From Nocardia sp. NBC_00403 (GTDB taxonomy: Bacteria; Actinomycetota; Actinomycetes; Mycobacteriales; Mycobacteriaceae): a DNA stretch of 64,000 bases. Below the pieces are notes generated by a model. The model had not been told where the DNA came from. It did not search any database and saw only the letters and a program-made list of their open reading frames with translations. Below, piece after piece: positions 1 through 7,037 of the stretch (position 1 is the stretch's first letter; every line of letters begins with the position of its first letter). The stretch is taken from NCBI RefSeq assembly GCF_036046055.1, contig NZ_CP107939.1:1984001-2048000 (forward strand), in the 5' to 3' direction. Made by a program: the position numbers and the translations under genes.

Positions 1-258
1 GGGCCGTTGCGTCGGCGGTTGGTCGAGGGCCGGTGCGGTCGGCTCGAGGTCTACCAGTTCGTCTTCGGCCGGATCGCCGGAGTTCGCGGGCCATCCGTAT
101 TCGTCTACCGCGCAAGACGAACCATCCGACCGATAGAGGGTCGGCTTGCTATCCGCCGGGGCCAGTTCGAGTTTCATGACCGTGTCTTCGTGGAAGATCG
201 CGAGCAGCGCTTGTACCGAGGGGGCGATGTCGCGCCGTGTCGAATCCGTCTCGGACAT
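1..258 (-). CDS. hypothetical protein, partial (runs off the left edge)
   Basis: This is the N-terminal 86 codons of a protein whose 3' end lies outside the window. The ATG is 4 bases past the stop of the upstream gene, so it is the third gene of a tight operon. The visible part is acidic and begins MSETDSTRRDIAPSVQALL. It has no signal peptide or membrane segment. I do not recognise the family. Co-transcription with the two upstream genes is inferred from spacing and overlap. Confidence 0.6.
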   Translation of the reverse strand, partial: MSETDSTRRDIAPSVQALLAIFHEDTVMKLELAPADSKPTLYRSDGSSCAVDEYGWPANSGDPAEDELVDLEPTAPALDQPPTQRP

Positions 259-262
259 CGGC

Positions 263-586
263 CTAGGTTTCTGTTGCCGACGCGGGAAGATCGGCGAGGT
301 TCAGCAGCGCCACCCAATAGGCATCGCGCAGCGCGTCCCACAGGTCGTGGTGACCGGGGAATGCGTCACGGACTGTCGCGAGATCCGGGGCGGCCGACTC
401 ATCGAACGACACCAAGCCCGGCCCGGCGAGGGGCAGCGATTCGCCACCCGGCCACCGGTAAGCCACCGAGGCGTCGGCCCGATTCTGTATACGCAGAATC
501 CGACAATCGTGTCCGACCAGCCGCCAGGTGACGACCTTCCGTCCGTCCGCTGATTCGGTGGTACGCAAGCGATCTCGGCGCATCAT
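263..586 (-). CDS. hypothetical protein (107 aa)
   Basis: This is a small soluble protein of unknown function, middle gene of a three-gene operon. The start is the first of two consecutive ATGs (MMRRDRL), because GAGGAGC lies just upstream and this ATG overlaps the TGA of the preceding gene. An upstream in-frame extension is possible but has no ribosome-binding site. The middle is rich in aromatic and charged residues (VTWRLVGHDCRIL), and a Trp/Asp/Leu-rich helix follows (HDLWDALRDAYWVALL). No catalytic motif is visible. The gene is divergent from the DUF5753 regulator across about 280 bp. Confidence 0.6.
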   Translation of the reverse strand: MMRRDRLRTTESADGRKVVTWRLVGHDCRILRIQNRADASVAYRWPGGESLPLAGPGLVSFDESAAPDLATVRDAFPGHHDLWDALRDAYWVALLNLADLPASATET

Positions 587-780
587 CGCTCCTCGTGGTT
601 GGTGCGCCCGATGCCGGGGGAGCGCACACCCCGGCACCGAGACGATTCGGAGGCTGCGGGTTGGCCTGCCCACTCACAGACGGCCTCGGCGAAGCGCTCG
701 ACCACTGCGGCCGATGCACCGACATAGTCGGCTGGCGGCCCGATGAATGGAATTCGTTGTGGCAGTTTCGAGTTCAGCAT
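583..780 (-). CDS. small hypothetical protein (65 aa)
   Basis: This is the first gene of the small operon reading out of the left edge. The ATG is preceded by GAGGGG at a good distance. The stop overlaps the next start (ATGATG), which implies translational coupling. The product starts MLNSKLPQRIPFIGPPADYV and carries an Ala/Val/Glu-rich helix, followed by a basic tail. I do not recognise the family. Retention of close coupling suggests the three products work together, but no function can be read from the sequence. Confidence 0.55.
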   Translation of the reverse strand: MLNSKLPQRIPFIGPPADYVGASAAVVERFAEAVCEWAGQPAASESSRCRGVRSPGIGRTNHEER

Positions 781-1060
781 GTGCCCCTCGTTCCAGGTGG
801 AAGGTAGGTGCGCCCGTCCCCCGTCAGCTCCTGTTGGGGACGTGAGCTATCTCCGAGCGCATGCTCAGGACACCACTCGATTCGTGCCGATGGGTGATCC
901 ATTGAACGATTCTTCGAAACCAGTCCAAAACTCCAGGTGGCCATCCATACTCGCAGGTAGAAGCCACCCGTGAGCGCTCTTGAGCACCGTCCAAGGGGTG
1001 GGTTGTGCGTCACCCATGGAAGCCCGCTATGTGTCATCCAACGAGCAGGGAGCAGCAGTA

Positions 1061-1987
1061 ATGGTCAAGCCGCCGACCAGGGGGAATGCTCAGCGGAAGG
1101 CAGCACCCACGTCATCCACGCCGCAAACGCCCGGCGTGCCGCACAGGCAGTTGGGCCGCGTTCTGCGTGCCATGCGCCTCGAGTCCGGACTGTCAATCTT
1201 GATGGCCGCCAAGGCCATCGGTAGGGGAACAGGGACGCTTCAAAGGCTCGAGACAGGGCACGCGAACAAGATTGCCGATGCCGACATCGTGAACCTGTGT
1301 CGGCTCTATCAGCAGCCTGGCAGGGTTGATGAGCTGAAAGCTCTGGCTGCCCAACGCATGGAGCAAAGTTGGTGGGATGAGTACACCGACCAATTCGCAC
1401 CAAGTTTCGGGGTGTATCTGGGGCTGGAGTCGGCAGCCGAAGCGGTAACCATCTATCGACCAGACATTGTGTCCGGCCTGTTCCAGATACGAGAGTATGC
1501 AGAAGCGTTGGACCGGTTGTACTTCACCGACGACCTCACGGAGGAGCGCGAACGCCGCATGCGTGTACGACGCGAGAGGCAGAACCTCATCATGCGTCCA
1601 GTCTCGCCCCTCCACGTCGATGTAGTTTTTGACGATGGTGTGCTGAGACGTACGGTCGGCGGGCCGCGAGTGATGGCTAGGCAGCTGCGACACCTCGCCG
1701 ACATGCCGCCGAACGTGTCTGTCCGGATACTGCCCAGCGCCGCCGGGTTCCCTGTGGGGACGACAACCGGGCCATTCACCATTCTCGATTTCGGCACCGA
1801 TAACGAAGACAAGCCACTCGAGCCACCCGTTGTCTACGTGGAGAGCTTCGCGGGCAGCATCCATCTCGAGCGCCCCGACAGCGTTCGTCGCTATCGCAAT
1901 GCGTTCGAGAGGATTCAGCGGGTAGCTTTGGACCGAACGGAGAGCAAACACCTGCTTCGGCGGGTAGCGAAGGAGTATGTGCCGTGA
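1061..1987 (+). CDS. XRE-family regulator with DUF5753 domain
   Basis: This is a DNA-binding regulator of the actinobacterial Scr1-like class (308 aa). After a basic N-terminal stretch comes a helix-turn-helix (LGRVLRAMRLESGLS ... GTLQRLETG). A long DUF5753 domain follows, with the typical WWDEY, YRPDIVSGLFQIREYAE and RRERQ segments. It ends REYVA-like, here VAKEYVP. Such proteins are normally encoded beside a DUF397 protein, and here the TGA overlaps the GTG of that partner. The chosen ATG has GGGAGC upstream; an in-frame ATG at 980 lacks one. The pairing may act like a regulator/antitoxin module, but the biological role of these pairs in Nocardia is not established. Confidence 0.85.
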   Translation: MVKPPTRGNAQRKAAPTSSTPQTPGVPHRQLGRVLRAMRLESGLSILMAAKAIGRGTGTLQRLETGHANKIADADIVNLCRLYQQPGRVDELKALAAQRMEQSWWDEYTDQFAPSFGVYLGLESAAEAVTIYRPDIVSGLFQIREYAEALDRLYFTDDLTEERERRMRVRRERQNLIMRPVSPLHVDVVFDDGVLRRTVGGPRVMARQLRHLADMPPNVSVRILPSAAGFPVGTTTGPFTILDFGTDNEDKPLEPPVVYVESFAGSIHLERPDSVRRYRNAFERIQRVALDRTESKHLLRRVAKEYVP

Positions 1988-2190
1988 GCATGGACTTGTC
2001 CGGGGCGCGCTGGTTCAAGAGCAGTCGCAGTGGGGGCAATGACGATTGCGTTGAGGTTGCACACCTGGACGGCGGCATGGTCGGCGTGCGGGACTCCAAA
2101 AACCCGACTGGCCCGGCCCTGGTCTTCGCTCCCGGCGAGTGGGAAACCTTCACCGCAGGTGTGGTGGACGGTGAGTTCGACCGCGCGTAG
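1984..2190 (+). CDS. DUF397 domain protein, copy 1
   Basis: This is a 68-residue DUF397 protein, the usual small partner of DUF5753 regulators. Visible family hallmarks are WFKSSRS near the N-terminus, DCVEVA, VRDSKNP, and a C-terminal W-x-x-F-x-x-GV-x-x-GEF segment. The GTG start overlaps the regulator's stop (GTGA), so the two are translationally coupled. It is the only copy in this cluster still attached to an intact regulator gene. Confidence 0.88.
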   Translation: MSMDLSGARWFKSSRSGGNDDCVEVAHLDGGMVGVRDSKNPTGPALVFAPGEWETFTAGVVDGEFDRA

Positions 2191-2194
2191 CCCA

Positions 2195-2281
2195 CGGGGT
2201 GACGCCATCCGGCAAGCATCGCTGGATGAAACCGCAAGTAGGAACCTGATTCGACAGGTAGCAAGGGAGTATGTCGCGTGA
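2195..2281 (+). pseudogene. remnant of a DUF5753 regulator 3' end (copy 2)
   Basis: Only about the last 26 codons of a second DUF5753 regulator remain. The translated tail (ETASRNLIRQVAREYVA) aligns with the end of the intact copy (ESKHLLRRVAKEYVP). The stop still overlaps the GTG of the next DUF397 gene exactly as in the intact module. There is no start codon or HTH region. It reads as a relic left by tandem duplication and deletion. Confidence 0.75.
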
Positions 2282-2493
2282 CCGACAAATACGACGTTGA
2301 CCTTTCTGGCGCGGTGTGGCGCAAGAGCACGCGCAGCTCGGGTAGCAAAGACTGCGTGGAGGTCGCGTTTCTCGATGGCGGCTTGGTTGGAGTGCGTGAC
2401 AGCAAGAACCCAGCCGGCCCCGCGTTGGTTTTCACTCCCAGCGAGTGGACTGCTTTCGCTGCTGGCGTGCAAGACGGCGAGTTCGCCCCGTAA
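2278..2493 (+). CDS. DUF397 domain protein, copy 2
   Basis: This is a second DUF397 protein (71 aa), starting GTG within the overlapped stop of the regulator remnant. It carries WRKSTRS, KDCVEVAF, VRDSKNPAGPALVF and a terminal W-x-AF-x-GV-x-DGEF segment. With its cognate regulator reduced to a tail, it either answers to the intact upstream regulator or is an orphan. A strong hairpin lies just downstream. Confidence 0.85.
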   Translation: MTDKYDVDLSGAVWRKSTRSSGSKDCVEVAFLDGGLVGVRDSKNPAGPALVFTPSEWTAFAAGVQDGEFAP

Positions 2494-2517
2494 CTACGCT
2501 CCGTGTGACTGATGACT

Positions 2518-2551
2518 AGGCCCGGCCCCGAATCTCCTTCGGGCCGGGCCT
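2518..2551 (+). terminator. intrinsic terminator after DUF397 copy 2
   Basis: Eleven bases of GC-rich arm (AGGCCCGGCCC) are followed by a 12-base loop, the exact complement and then TATTT. It lies 25 bp past the stop of the second DUF397 gene. It probably separates the first two modules transcriptionally from the third. Confidence 0.7.
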
Positions 2552-2572
2552 ATTTCATGAGCAGGCCGAATT

Positions 2573-2707
2573 GTCAGGCAATCGGATTTCAAGGACCCTT
2601 TGGAGCAGGTGCGCGGGATTTGTGAGGTGTTCGAGGCCGTCAAGCGAGTAGCGTTGACTGTGCCGGACAGCAAGGACTTGCTGAGGTGGATCGCGAGGAG
2701 GTTTGCC
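2573..2707 (+). pseudogene. remnant of a DUF5753 regulator 3' end (copy 3)
   Basis: This stretch encodes a third decayed DUF5753 C-terminus (FEAVKRVALTVPDSKDLLRW). It matches the intact regulator's FERIQRVALDRTESKHLLRR. Unlike the other copies it is in frame with the downstream DUF397 and has lost its own stop codon. An artificial fused ORF from 2600 therefore results. No promoter or start for a functional protein is evident. Confidence 0.7.
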
Positions 2708-2914
2708 GTGAGGATTGACCTGTCCGAGGCGGAGTGGTTCAAGAGCAGCCGCAGCGCGTCCAATGGTCAGTGTGTGGAGGTCGCGTTCCTCGATGCGGGC
2801 CTGGTTGGAGTGCGGGACTCCAAGAATCCGACGGGTGCTGCGTTGGTCTTCACGCCCGGCGAGTGGTCTGCTTTCACTGCCGGTGTCCGAGACGGCGAGT
2901 TCGATCGCCCATAG
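2708..2914 (+). CDS. DUF397 domain protein, copy 3
   Basis: This is the third DUF397 protein (68 aa), with WFKSSRS, QCVEVAF, VRDSKNPTGAALVF and W-x-AF-x-GV-x-DGEF. The GTG at 2708 is chosen by alignment with copies 1 and 2; a longer ORF from 2600 merely appends the decayed regulator tail. Whether this copy is still transcribed is unclear, since a terminator-like hairpin precedes it. Confidence 0.75.
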   Translation: MRIDLSEAEWFKSSRSASNGQCVEVAFLDAGLVGVRDSKNPTGAALVFTPGEWSAFTAGVRDGEFDRP

Positions 2915-2960
2915 CCACCTCTCGGCACGCTCTGGCGCTGTAGGTCTCAGAACTCGTGTC

Positions 2961-3016
2961 GGAATCTCAGAATGATCGGCGGTGACGTGGCGGATCCGCC
3001 ATCATTCTGAGATTCC
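2961..3016. repeat. perfect 16-bp inverted repeat with nested palindrome
   Basis: The arm GGAATCTCAGAATGAT at 2961-2976 is exactly repeated in inverse at 3001-3016. The 24-base loop itself contains the palindrome GGCGGATCCGCC at 2989-3000. It lies between convergent genes, so a bidirectional terminator is one reading. The long perfect arms and lack of a T-run also fit the ends of a tiny mobile element. Confidence 0.6.
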
Positions 3017-3219
3017 GCTCTTTACAGACCAATGGGCATTCGGCTCGTGCGGTGACCGCAGCAACCGCCGCGGGCTGTGTCTGGCCGCCCTCGGCATTCC
3101 TCCTGGCGATCAGCCGGGGCGCTTTGTGCCCGAGAGGAGCTATTCCGACGGTGCCGTTCCAGAGCACGGCCTGCACACTTTCCTGGACAGCCCGAACCGC
3201 CGGGCTTGGGAGAACCTAC

Positions 3220-3858
3220 CTAAGGGCAGGAGGGGAGTGCCCTGTCGATACCCAGCGTGGCAATCAGATCTTCGTGCAGTTCGAACCAAACTCGGTGGGC
3301 GGAATCGTGTTTGGTGCCGGTAACCATCTCGGGATTGTCGGCGGCCAGGGAGAGGGCTGCGGCGAACCGAGTGTCGTAACCGGAGAACCGGGCGAGTCGT
3401 TCGGTGAGCCGAATCGTCAGCGGAACCAATTCCTCTGCGAGGCTTTCCAGTTCGGCCAGGATCGGCCGGTCCCGCTGCGCGTCCCCGTGGTCGTTGTCCT
3501 GCATGCTGCCATCGGGAAGGATGGTCAACTGCCAGGCGGTGCAAGCCTGCACCAACCGTGCGTTGAGCGGGAGAAACTCGCGATAGACGTCTTCCGCGAA
3601 CGCTTTTGCCCCACACTCGGAAAGCTCGTCGGCGAGTAACCGCTCGTTCTCTGCACGCCCGCTCTCGGTGAGCGACCACCCTGCGTCCGCCCCGAAACGG
3701 AAGCGGCTGATCCAACCACACTCTCGGAAGTCCCGCACGTGCGACTCGGCGAGGCCGACAGGCATTCCGTATCTGTCGGCCACCGCCTGCGTATCAACGA
3801 ACCCGCCAAGGCGGATTGCGTGCAACGCGAGCAACGAACTGCGTGAAACGTGCGTCAT
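3220..3858 (-). CDS. winged-helix regulator-like protein
   Basis: This 212-aa protein opens with a winged-helix-like region of about 80 residues (SRSSLLALHAIRLGGFVD; a wing and LTESGRAENERLL typical of MarR/PadR folds). An all-helical C-terminal half of unknown type follows. The start is the ATG with GGGAGG eight bases upstream; an earlier ATG at 3906 overlaps the preceding stop but has no binding site. It is the last gene of a set with the swivelling-domain protein and a small HTH protein. It may regulate or sense that system, but this is inference from order only. Confidence 0.65.
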   Translation of the reverse strand: MTHVSRSSLLALHAIRLGGFVDTQAVADRYGMPVGLAESHVRDFRECGWISRFRFGADAGWSLTESGRAENERLLADELSECGAKAFAEDVYREFLPLNARLVQACTAWQLTILPDGSMQDNDHGDAQRDRPILAELESLAEELVPLTIRLTERLARFSGYDTRFAAALSLAADNPEMVTGTKHDSAHRVWFELHEDLIATLGIDRALPSCP

Positions 3859-3905
3859 CCCGGACCTCCCTTTCGTGTCGAGCAGCCATGCCTGGTGAAG
3901 CGACA

Positions 3906-4250
3906 TCAACGTTGAGTTGAGCGAACGGCATGAACGTGTCCATTGGTCCCATCGACCGAGATAATCCGATGATTCGCCAGGGCCTCCATCGCCCCCTTGG
4001 CCGCCACCACGGCTGGAATCCCGTACTCACGGGCGACGATTGCCGCATGGGACAGAATTCCCCCGGTTTCGGTCACCACCGCGGCGGCAACGCCGAAAAG
4101 CACTGTCCACGACGGATCGGTGGTGCGACAGACGATGACATCGCCCGGCCGAACCGCGTCGAAGTCGTCAACACTGTGCACCAGCCGGACCGGACCGGCG
4201 ACAACACCACGGCTGGCCGGGGCGCCGGTGGCAATCGGTGCTTCTGGCAT
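3906..4250 (-). CDS. stand-alone PEP-utilising enzyme mobile (swivelling) domain protein
   Basis: The 114-aa product is almost entirely the phosphohistidine 'mobile' domain found in PPDK, PEP synthase, enzyme I and rifampicin phosphotransferase. The motif TETGGILSHAAIVAREYG carries the expected phospho-accepting His. In known enzymes this domain shuttles phosphate between an ATP-grasp and a PEP or substrate domain. Neither is present here or next door, so a partner must act in trans or the domain has a regulatory use. AGGAGG precedes the ATG. It follows the small HTH gene and precedes a winged-helix gene on the same strand. Confidence 0.8.
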   Translation of the reverse strand: MPEAPIATGAPASRGVVAGPVRLVHSVDDFDAVRPGDVIVCRTTDPSWTVLFGVAAAVVTETGGILSHAAIVAREYGIPAVVAAKGAMEALANHRIISVDGTNGHVHAVRSTQR

Positions 4251-4291
4251 CTTGGTTCCTCCTGTCCGCCGTGGCACCACGATTCGGCTCG

Positions 4292-4564
4292 TCACAGCCG
4301 CGTGGTAGCCGCATGGCGCTCTGCGACGCGAGTCGCGAATCGTTTCTGCGCGGCCTGTCTGGAGACACCGAGGTGGGTGCCGATTTCCGCCCAGGGCATG
4401 CCTGCGTGCCGGGCTTGGTCCACGAAATAGTCGAGCAGCTGATCGGCCAGCCGCAACCAATGCGCAGCGTGAATCACTGCTGCTGCCAACTGATCCAGGC
4501 TGCTATCGGGGTGGGCGCGCTCGATCGCGACGATCACGTCGCGCAGTGGCACCTGGCGATCCAT
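4292..4564 (-). CDS. small helix-turn-helix protein
   Basis: This 90-aa protein has a C-terminal HTH (PWAEIGTHLGVSRQAAQKRF) after a helical N-terminal half. It is probably a DNA-binding regulator and a good candidate to bind the two GTCAAC-N5-GTTGAC sites immediately upstream. There is no Shine-Dalgarno sequence. A TATGGT hexamer six bases before the ATG suggests a leaderless transcript. It heads the set with the swivelling-domain protein and is divergent from the FAD monooxygenase. Confidence 0.7.
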   Translation of the reverse strand: MDRQVPLRDVIVAIERAHPDSSLDQLAAAVIHAAHWLRLADQLLDYFVDQARHAGMPWAEIGTHLGVSRQAAQKRFATRVAERHAATTRL

Positions 4565-4566
4565 GC

Positions 4567-4583
4567 GTCAACCATAGGTTGAC
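4567..4583. promoter_or_regulatory. operator-like inverted repeat, site 1
   Basis: This is a perfect GTCAAC-CATAG-GTTGAC palindrome. It carries the -10 hexamer (TATGGT, minus strand) of the HTH gene and the -35 hexamer (TTGACG, 4579-4584) of the FAD monooxygenase gene. The identical arms occur again 29 bp away. Confidence 0.7.
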
Positions 4584-4595
4584 GATTACGTTCTC

Positions 4596-4612
4596 GTCAA
4601 CTATTAGTTGAC
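4596..4612. promoter_or_regulatory. operator-like inverted repeat, site 2
   Basis: This second GTCAAC-N5-GTTGAC palindrome (spacer TATTA) holds the -35 (TTGACG, minus strand) of the leftward promoter. It also holds the -10-like TATTAG of the rightward promoter, 17 bp from its -35. Binding here and at site 1 would block both promoters at once. Confidence 0.7.
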
Positions 4613-4671
4613 GGCATGGCGATAGCTCGTGGATGGCTTTCGCCGACAACGGATCGATCCAGGAGTCGCAT

Positions 4672-5880
4672 ATGGAAGCTCTCGAGAACGCCGCGCACCA
4701 TCGCGCCAAGACACCGGGCAGGCGGGTGACGGTCGTCGGCGCGGGTATCGCCGGTTTGGCCGCCGCGTTGCGACTGCATCAGCACGGCTGGGACGTCGTC
4801 GTGGTCGAACGCGCGCCGAGTCGTCGCAGTAGCGGTTACCTGGTGAACCTGCACGGACCCGGATATGCCGCTGCCGAGCGGCTCGGGCTGGTACCGGCGC
4901 TGACTCCGCGCGATATCGGGTTCTTCACCTCGGTTCTCGTCCACGCGGACGGCCGGGAGAAGTTCAGGATTCCAGCCGCTGTCATCGAGGCTGCTGTCGG
5001 GAACCGGGCACTGAGCTTGTTCCGCGGCGACTTGGAGTCGGCGCTATACGACGCCGTGGCCGACCTCGTCGACATCCGTTTCGGCACCACCGTGCAGGCC
5101 GTCGCCCAGACCCCCGGGGAAGTCGTGGTCACCCTCAGTGATGGCACCCGCCTGCAAACCGAACTCCTCGTCGGCGCCGACGGCGTGCACTCCCGAGTCC
5201 GCGAGCTCGTATTCGGCGCCGAGTCCGAATATTTCGTGGACCTGGGCCACATGGTCGGCGCATTTCCGCTGGAAACAGTTCCCGAGCACGTATCGGAAGG
5301 CGTCGGCACCACCTTTATCGGACCTGGACGCACGGCCGCGGTGATGAACCTGGGACCGGAACGGTCCTCGGCGTTCTTCACCTACCGCTGCCCCGACCCT
5401 GGCGCCGAACTGGCTCTCGGCGCCGCGCCCGCGCTCACCCGAGCGTTCGGGGACCTCGGAGGCGGTGTCGCCGACGCCCTCCACCAACTCGAGGTCGACC
5501 CCGCCACCGCCTACTTCGACTCAGTCGGCCAAATCGTGATGGACCGCTGGAGTCACGACCGGGTCGTCCTGCTCGGCGACGCAGCATGGTGCGTAACGGT
5601 ATTCGCCGGCTATGGTGCCGCCCTTGCCCTCGACGGCGCTGACCAGCTCGGCACCGCCGTAGCGGCACACGGCGATGACATTCCCACCGCACTCGACACC
5701 TGGGAGAGGGCGTTGCGCCCGGAAGTACACAAACGACAGGCACTGGCCCGGAAAGGAATCAGCCGATTCGCCCCGCCGTCACGCACACATGTCTGGGCCG
5801 GTGAACTGATGCTCCGCGCCATCCAGCTCCCCGGCATCCGCGGCCTGGTCCGACGCTCCATCCAACGCGCCAACAACTAG
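4672..5880 (+). CDS. FAD-dependent monooxygenase (PHBH/TetX-like)
   Basis: This is a 402-aa class A flavoprotein monooxygenase. It has an N-terminal dinucleotide-binding fold (VVGAGIAGLAAALRL, about residues 20-34), a central ADGVHSRVRE motif and the second FAD motif LLGDAAW near residue 303. It probably hydroxylates an aromatic or polyketide-like substrate with NAD(P)H and oxygen. The substrate is unknown. It is shorter than, and not obviously, the rifampicin monooxygenase Rox. The ATG at 4672 is preferred over 4633 because AGGAG lies six bases before it. It is divergently controlled with the HTH/swivel gene set. Confidence 0.85.
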   Translation: MEALENAAHHRAKTPGRRVTVVGAGIAGLAAALRLHQHGWDVVVVERAPSRRSSGYLVNLHGPGYAAAERLGLVPALTPRDIGFFTSVLVHADGREKFRIPAAVIEAAVGNRALSLFRGDLESALYDAVADLVDIRFGTTVQAVAQTPGEVVVTLSDGTRLQTELLVGADGVHSRVRELVFGAESEYFVDLGHMVGAFPLETVPEHVSEGVGTTFIGPGRTAAVMNLGPERSSAFFTYRCPDPGAELALGAAPALTRAFGDLGGGVADALHQLEVDPATAYFDSVGQIVMDRWSHDRVVLLGDAAWCVTVFAGYGAALALDGADQLGTAVAAHGDDIPTALDTWERALRPEVHKRQALARKGISRFAPPSRTHVWAGELMLRAIQLPGIRGLVRRSIQRANN

Positions 5881-6003
5881 TCGGGTGCCACGCTCGAGAT
5901 CCCTTCGAGCTGGGCCTGTTTCGTAAGCAAGGAAATCGGCGTGACTCGTTCTGTAGTGGGATCTATATTTCATACTTTGCGGTCGACATCGAAGGGAGGG
6001 GTC

Positions 6004-6474
6004 GTGAAGCTGGCAGAGGCATTGTCGTTGCGGGCGGATTCGGCGCGGCGGATCGAGCAGTTGCGCGCTCGCATCGTGAGCAGCGCCCGCTATCAGGAGG
6101 GGGAGGAGCCTGCCGAGGATGCGGCGGGGCTGCTTGCCGAGGTCGGCGAGGTGCTCGGTGAGTACGAAACATTGATCCGGCGCATCAATCGCACCAATGC
6201 CGCCGCGCGGATCGACTCGGACGGCACGGTGACGGATGCGCTGGCGCGGCGGGATACGTTGCGGCTGCGGCATTCCGTGGTCACCGCTGCGGCGGATGCG
6301 GCTTCGGGCAAGGGGCAGCCGGGTTATGCGCGTCAGCTGCGGTCCGAGCTGAAGATGTTGTCCGCCTTGCCTGTTGCTGAGCTGCGTGGGCAGGCCGATG
6401 AGCTTGCCAAGGAGCTTCGCGAACTCGACGTGCGAATCCAGCGCGCCAACTGGGAGGTCGATCTGCTGGACTGA
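6004..6474 (+). CDS. DIP1984 family protein
   Basis: This 156-aa protein is almost wholly helical and heptad-like. It has the conserved family features KLAEALSLRAD, YQEGEEPAEDA, LIRRINRTNAA, DALARRDTLRLR and a C-terminal RELDVRIQRANWEVDLL. The family is widespread in Actinobacteria and other bacteria but has no settled function. The GTG at 6004 is chosen because AGGGAGGGG precedes it and the family begins V/M-KLAEAL. Confidence 0.85.
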   Translation: MKLAEALSLRADSARRIEQLRARIVSSARYQEGEEPAEDAAGLLAEVGEVLGEYETLIRRINRTNAAARIDSDGTVTDALARRDTLRLRHSVVTAAADAASGKGQPGYARQLRSELKMLSALPVAELRGQADELAKELRELDVRIQRANWEVDLLD

Positions 6475-7037
6475 CGCAGCGAGGTGGAGCAGGTAGTTGT
6501 CGCGGAGGCGTGCACAACCCGCTGAGCCGACGGGTATTCGGCTCACCTCCTGGCGCACGATGGGCAGTGCGAGGGTTCGACTCCCTTCCTCACATTGCAG
6601 CCCAGCATGGTGCACAGGTGACCGGGCACGGCACACAGCACACCACCATGTGCGGATCCGCGACAACGAGGGCGGGCAAGGGGCACTCCACCTTCGTACC
6701 GGGGCGCGTCGCCGAATCGGCGGTAGTGAAATGGCGGCCCGAACCAAGCTCAGAACAACCATCTCACTACGCTCGATACCTGGAATGCCTGCGACGCAAC
6801 CACAGTCAGCCCCGCGCTGGAAGCTGTGTGCCTGCCTATCCAGGTTGCGGTAGACGAAGTCGGGTACGGCACGTGACGTGCCCAGCACTGCTCGGGAAAC
6901 CCCTGGTAGGCGTACATGGAGAGAAGTCTCTAGGTTTGGCTGCTACAGCGGTCGTTTGACGACCGTATTCCAATGCGCTCGGCTGGCTGGCTGCGGATAC
7001 CGAGAGAAAGTGCGGCTGAGTTCTGCGCCACCGAATG
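6475..7037. other. intergenic stretch without a supported gene
   Basis: No ORF here has coding character. There are two hairpins (GAGCCGA/TCGGCTC near 6523-6543 and CGCAC/GTGCG near 6554-6571). A tRNA T-arm-like segment follows at 6571-6587. No complete tRNA cloverleaf could be built. Confidence 0.5.

Noticed and set aside
6523..6592. A complete tRNA gene
   Set aside because: Only a T-arm and part of an acceptor fit; no D-arm, anticodon loop with U33, or 5' acceptor strand could be placed.
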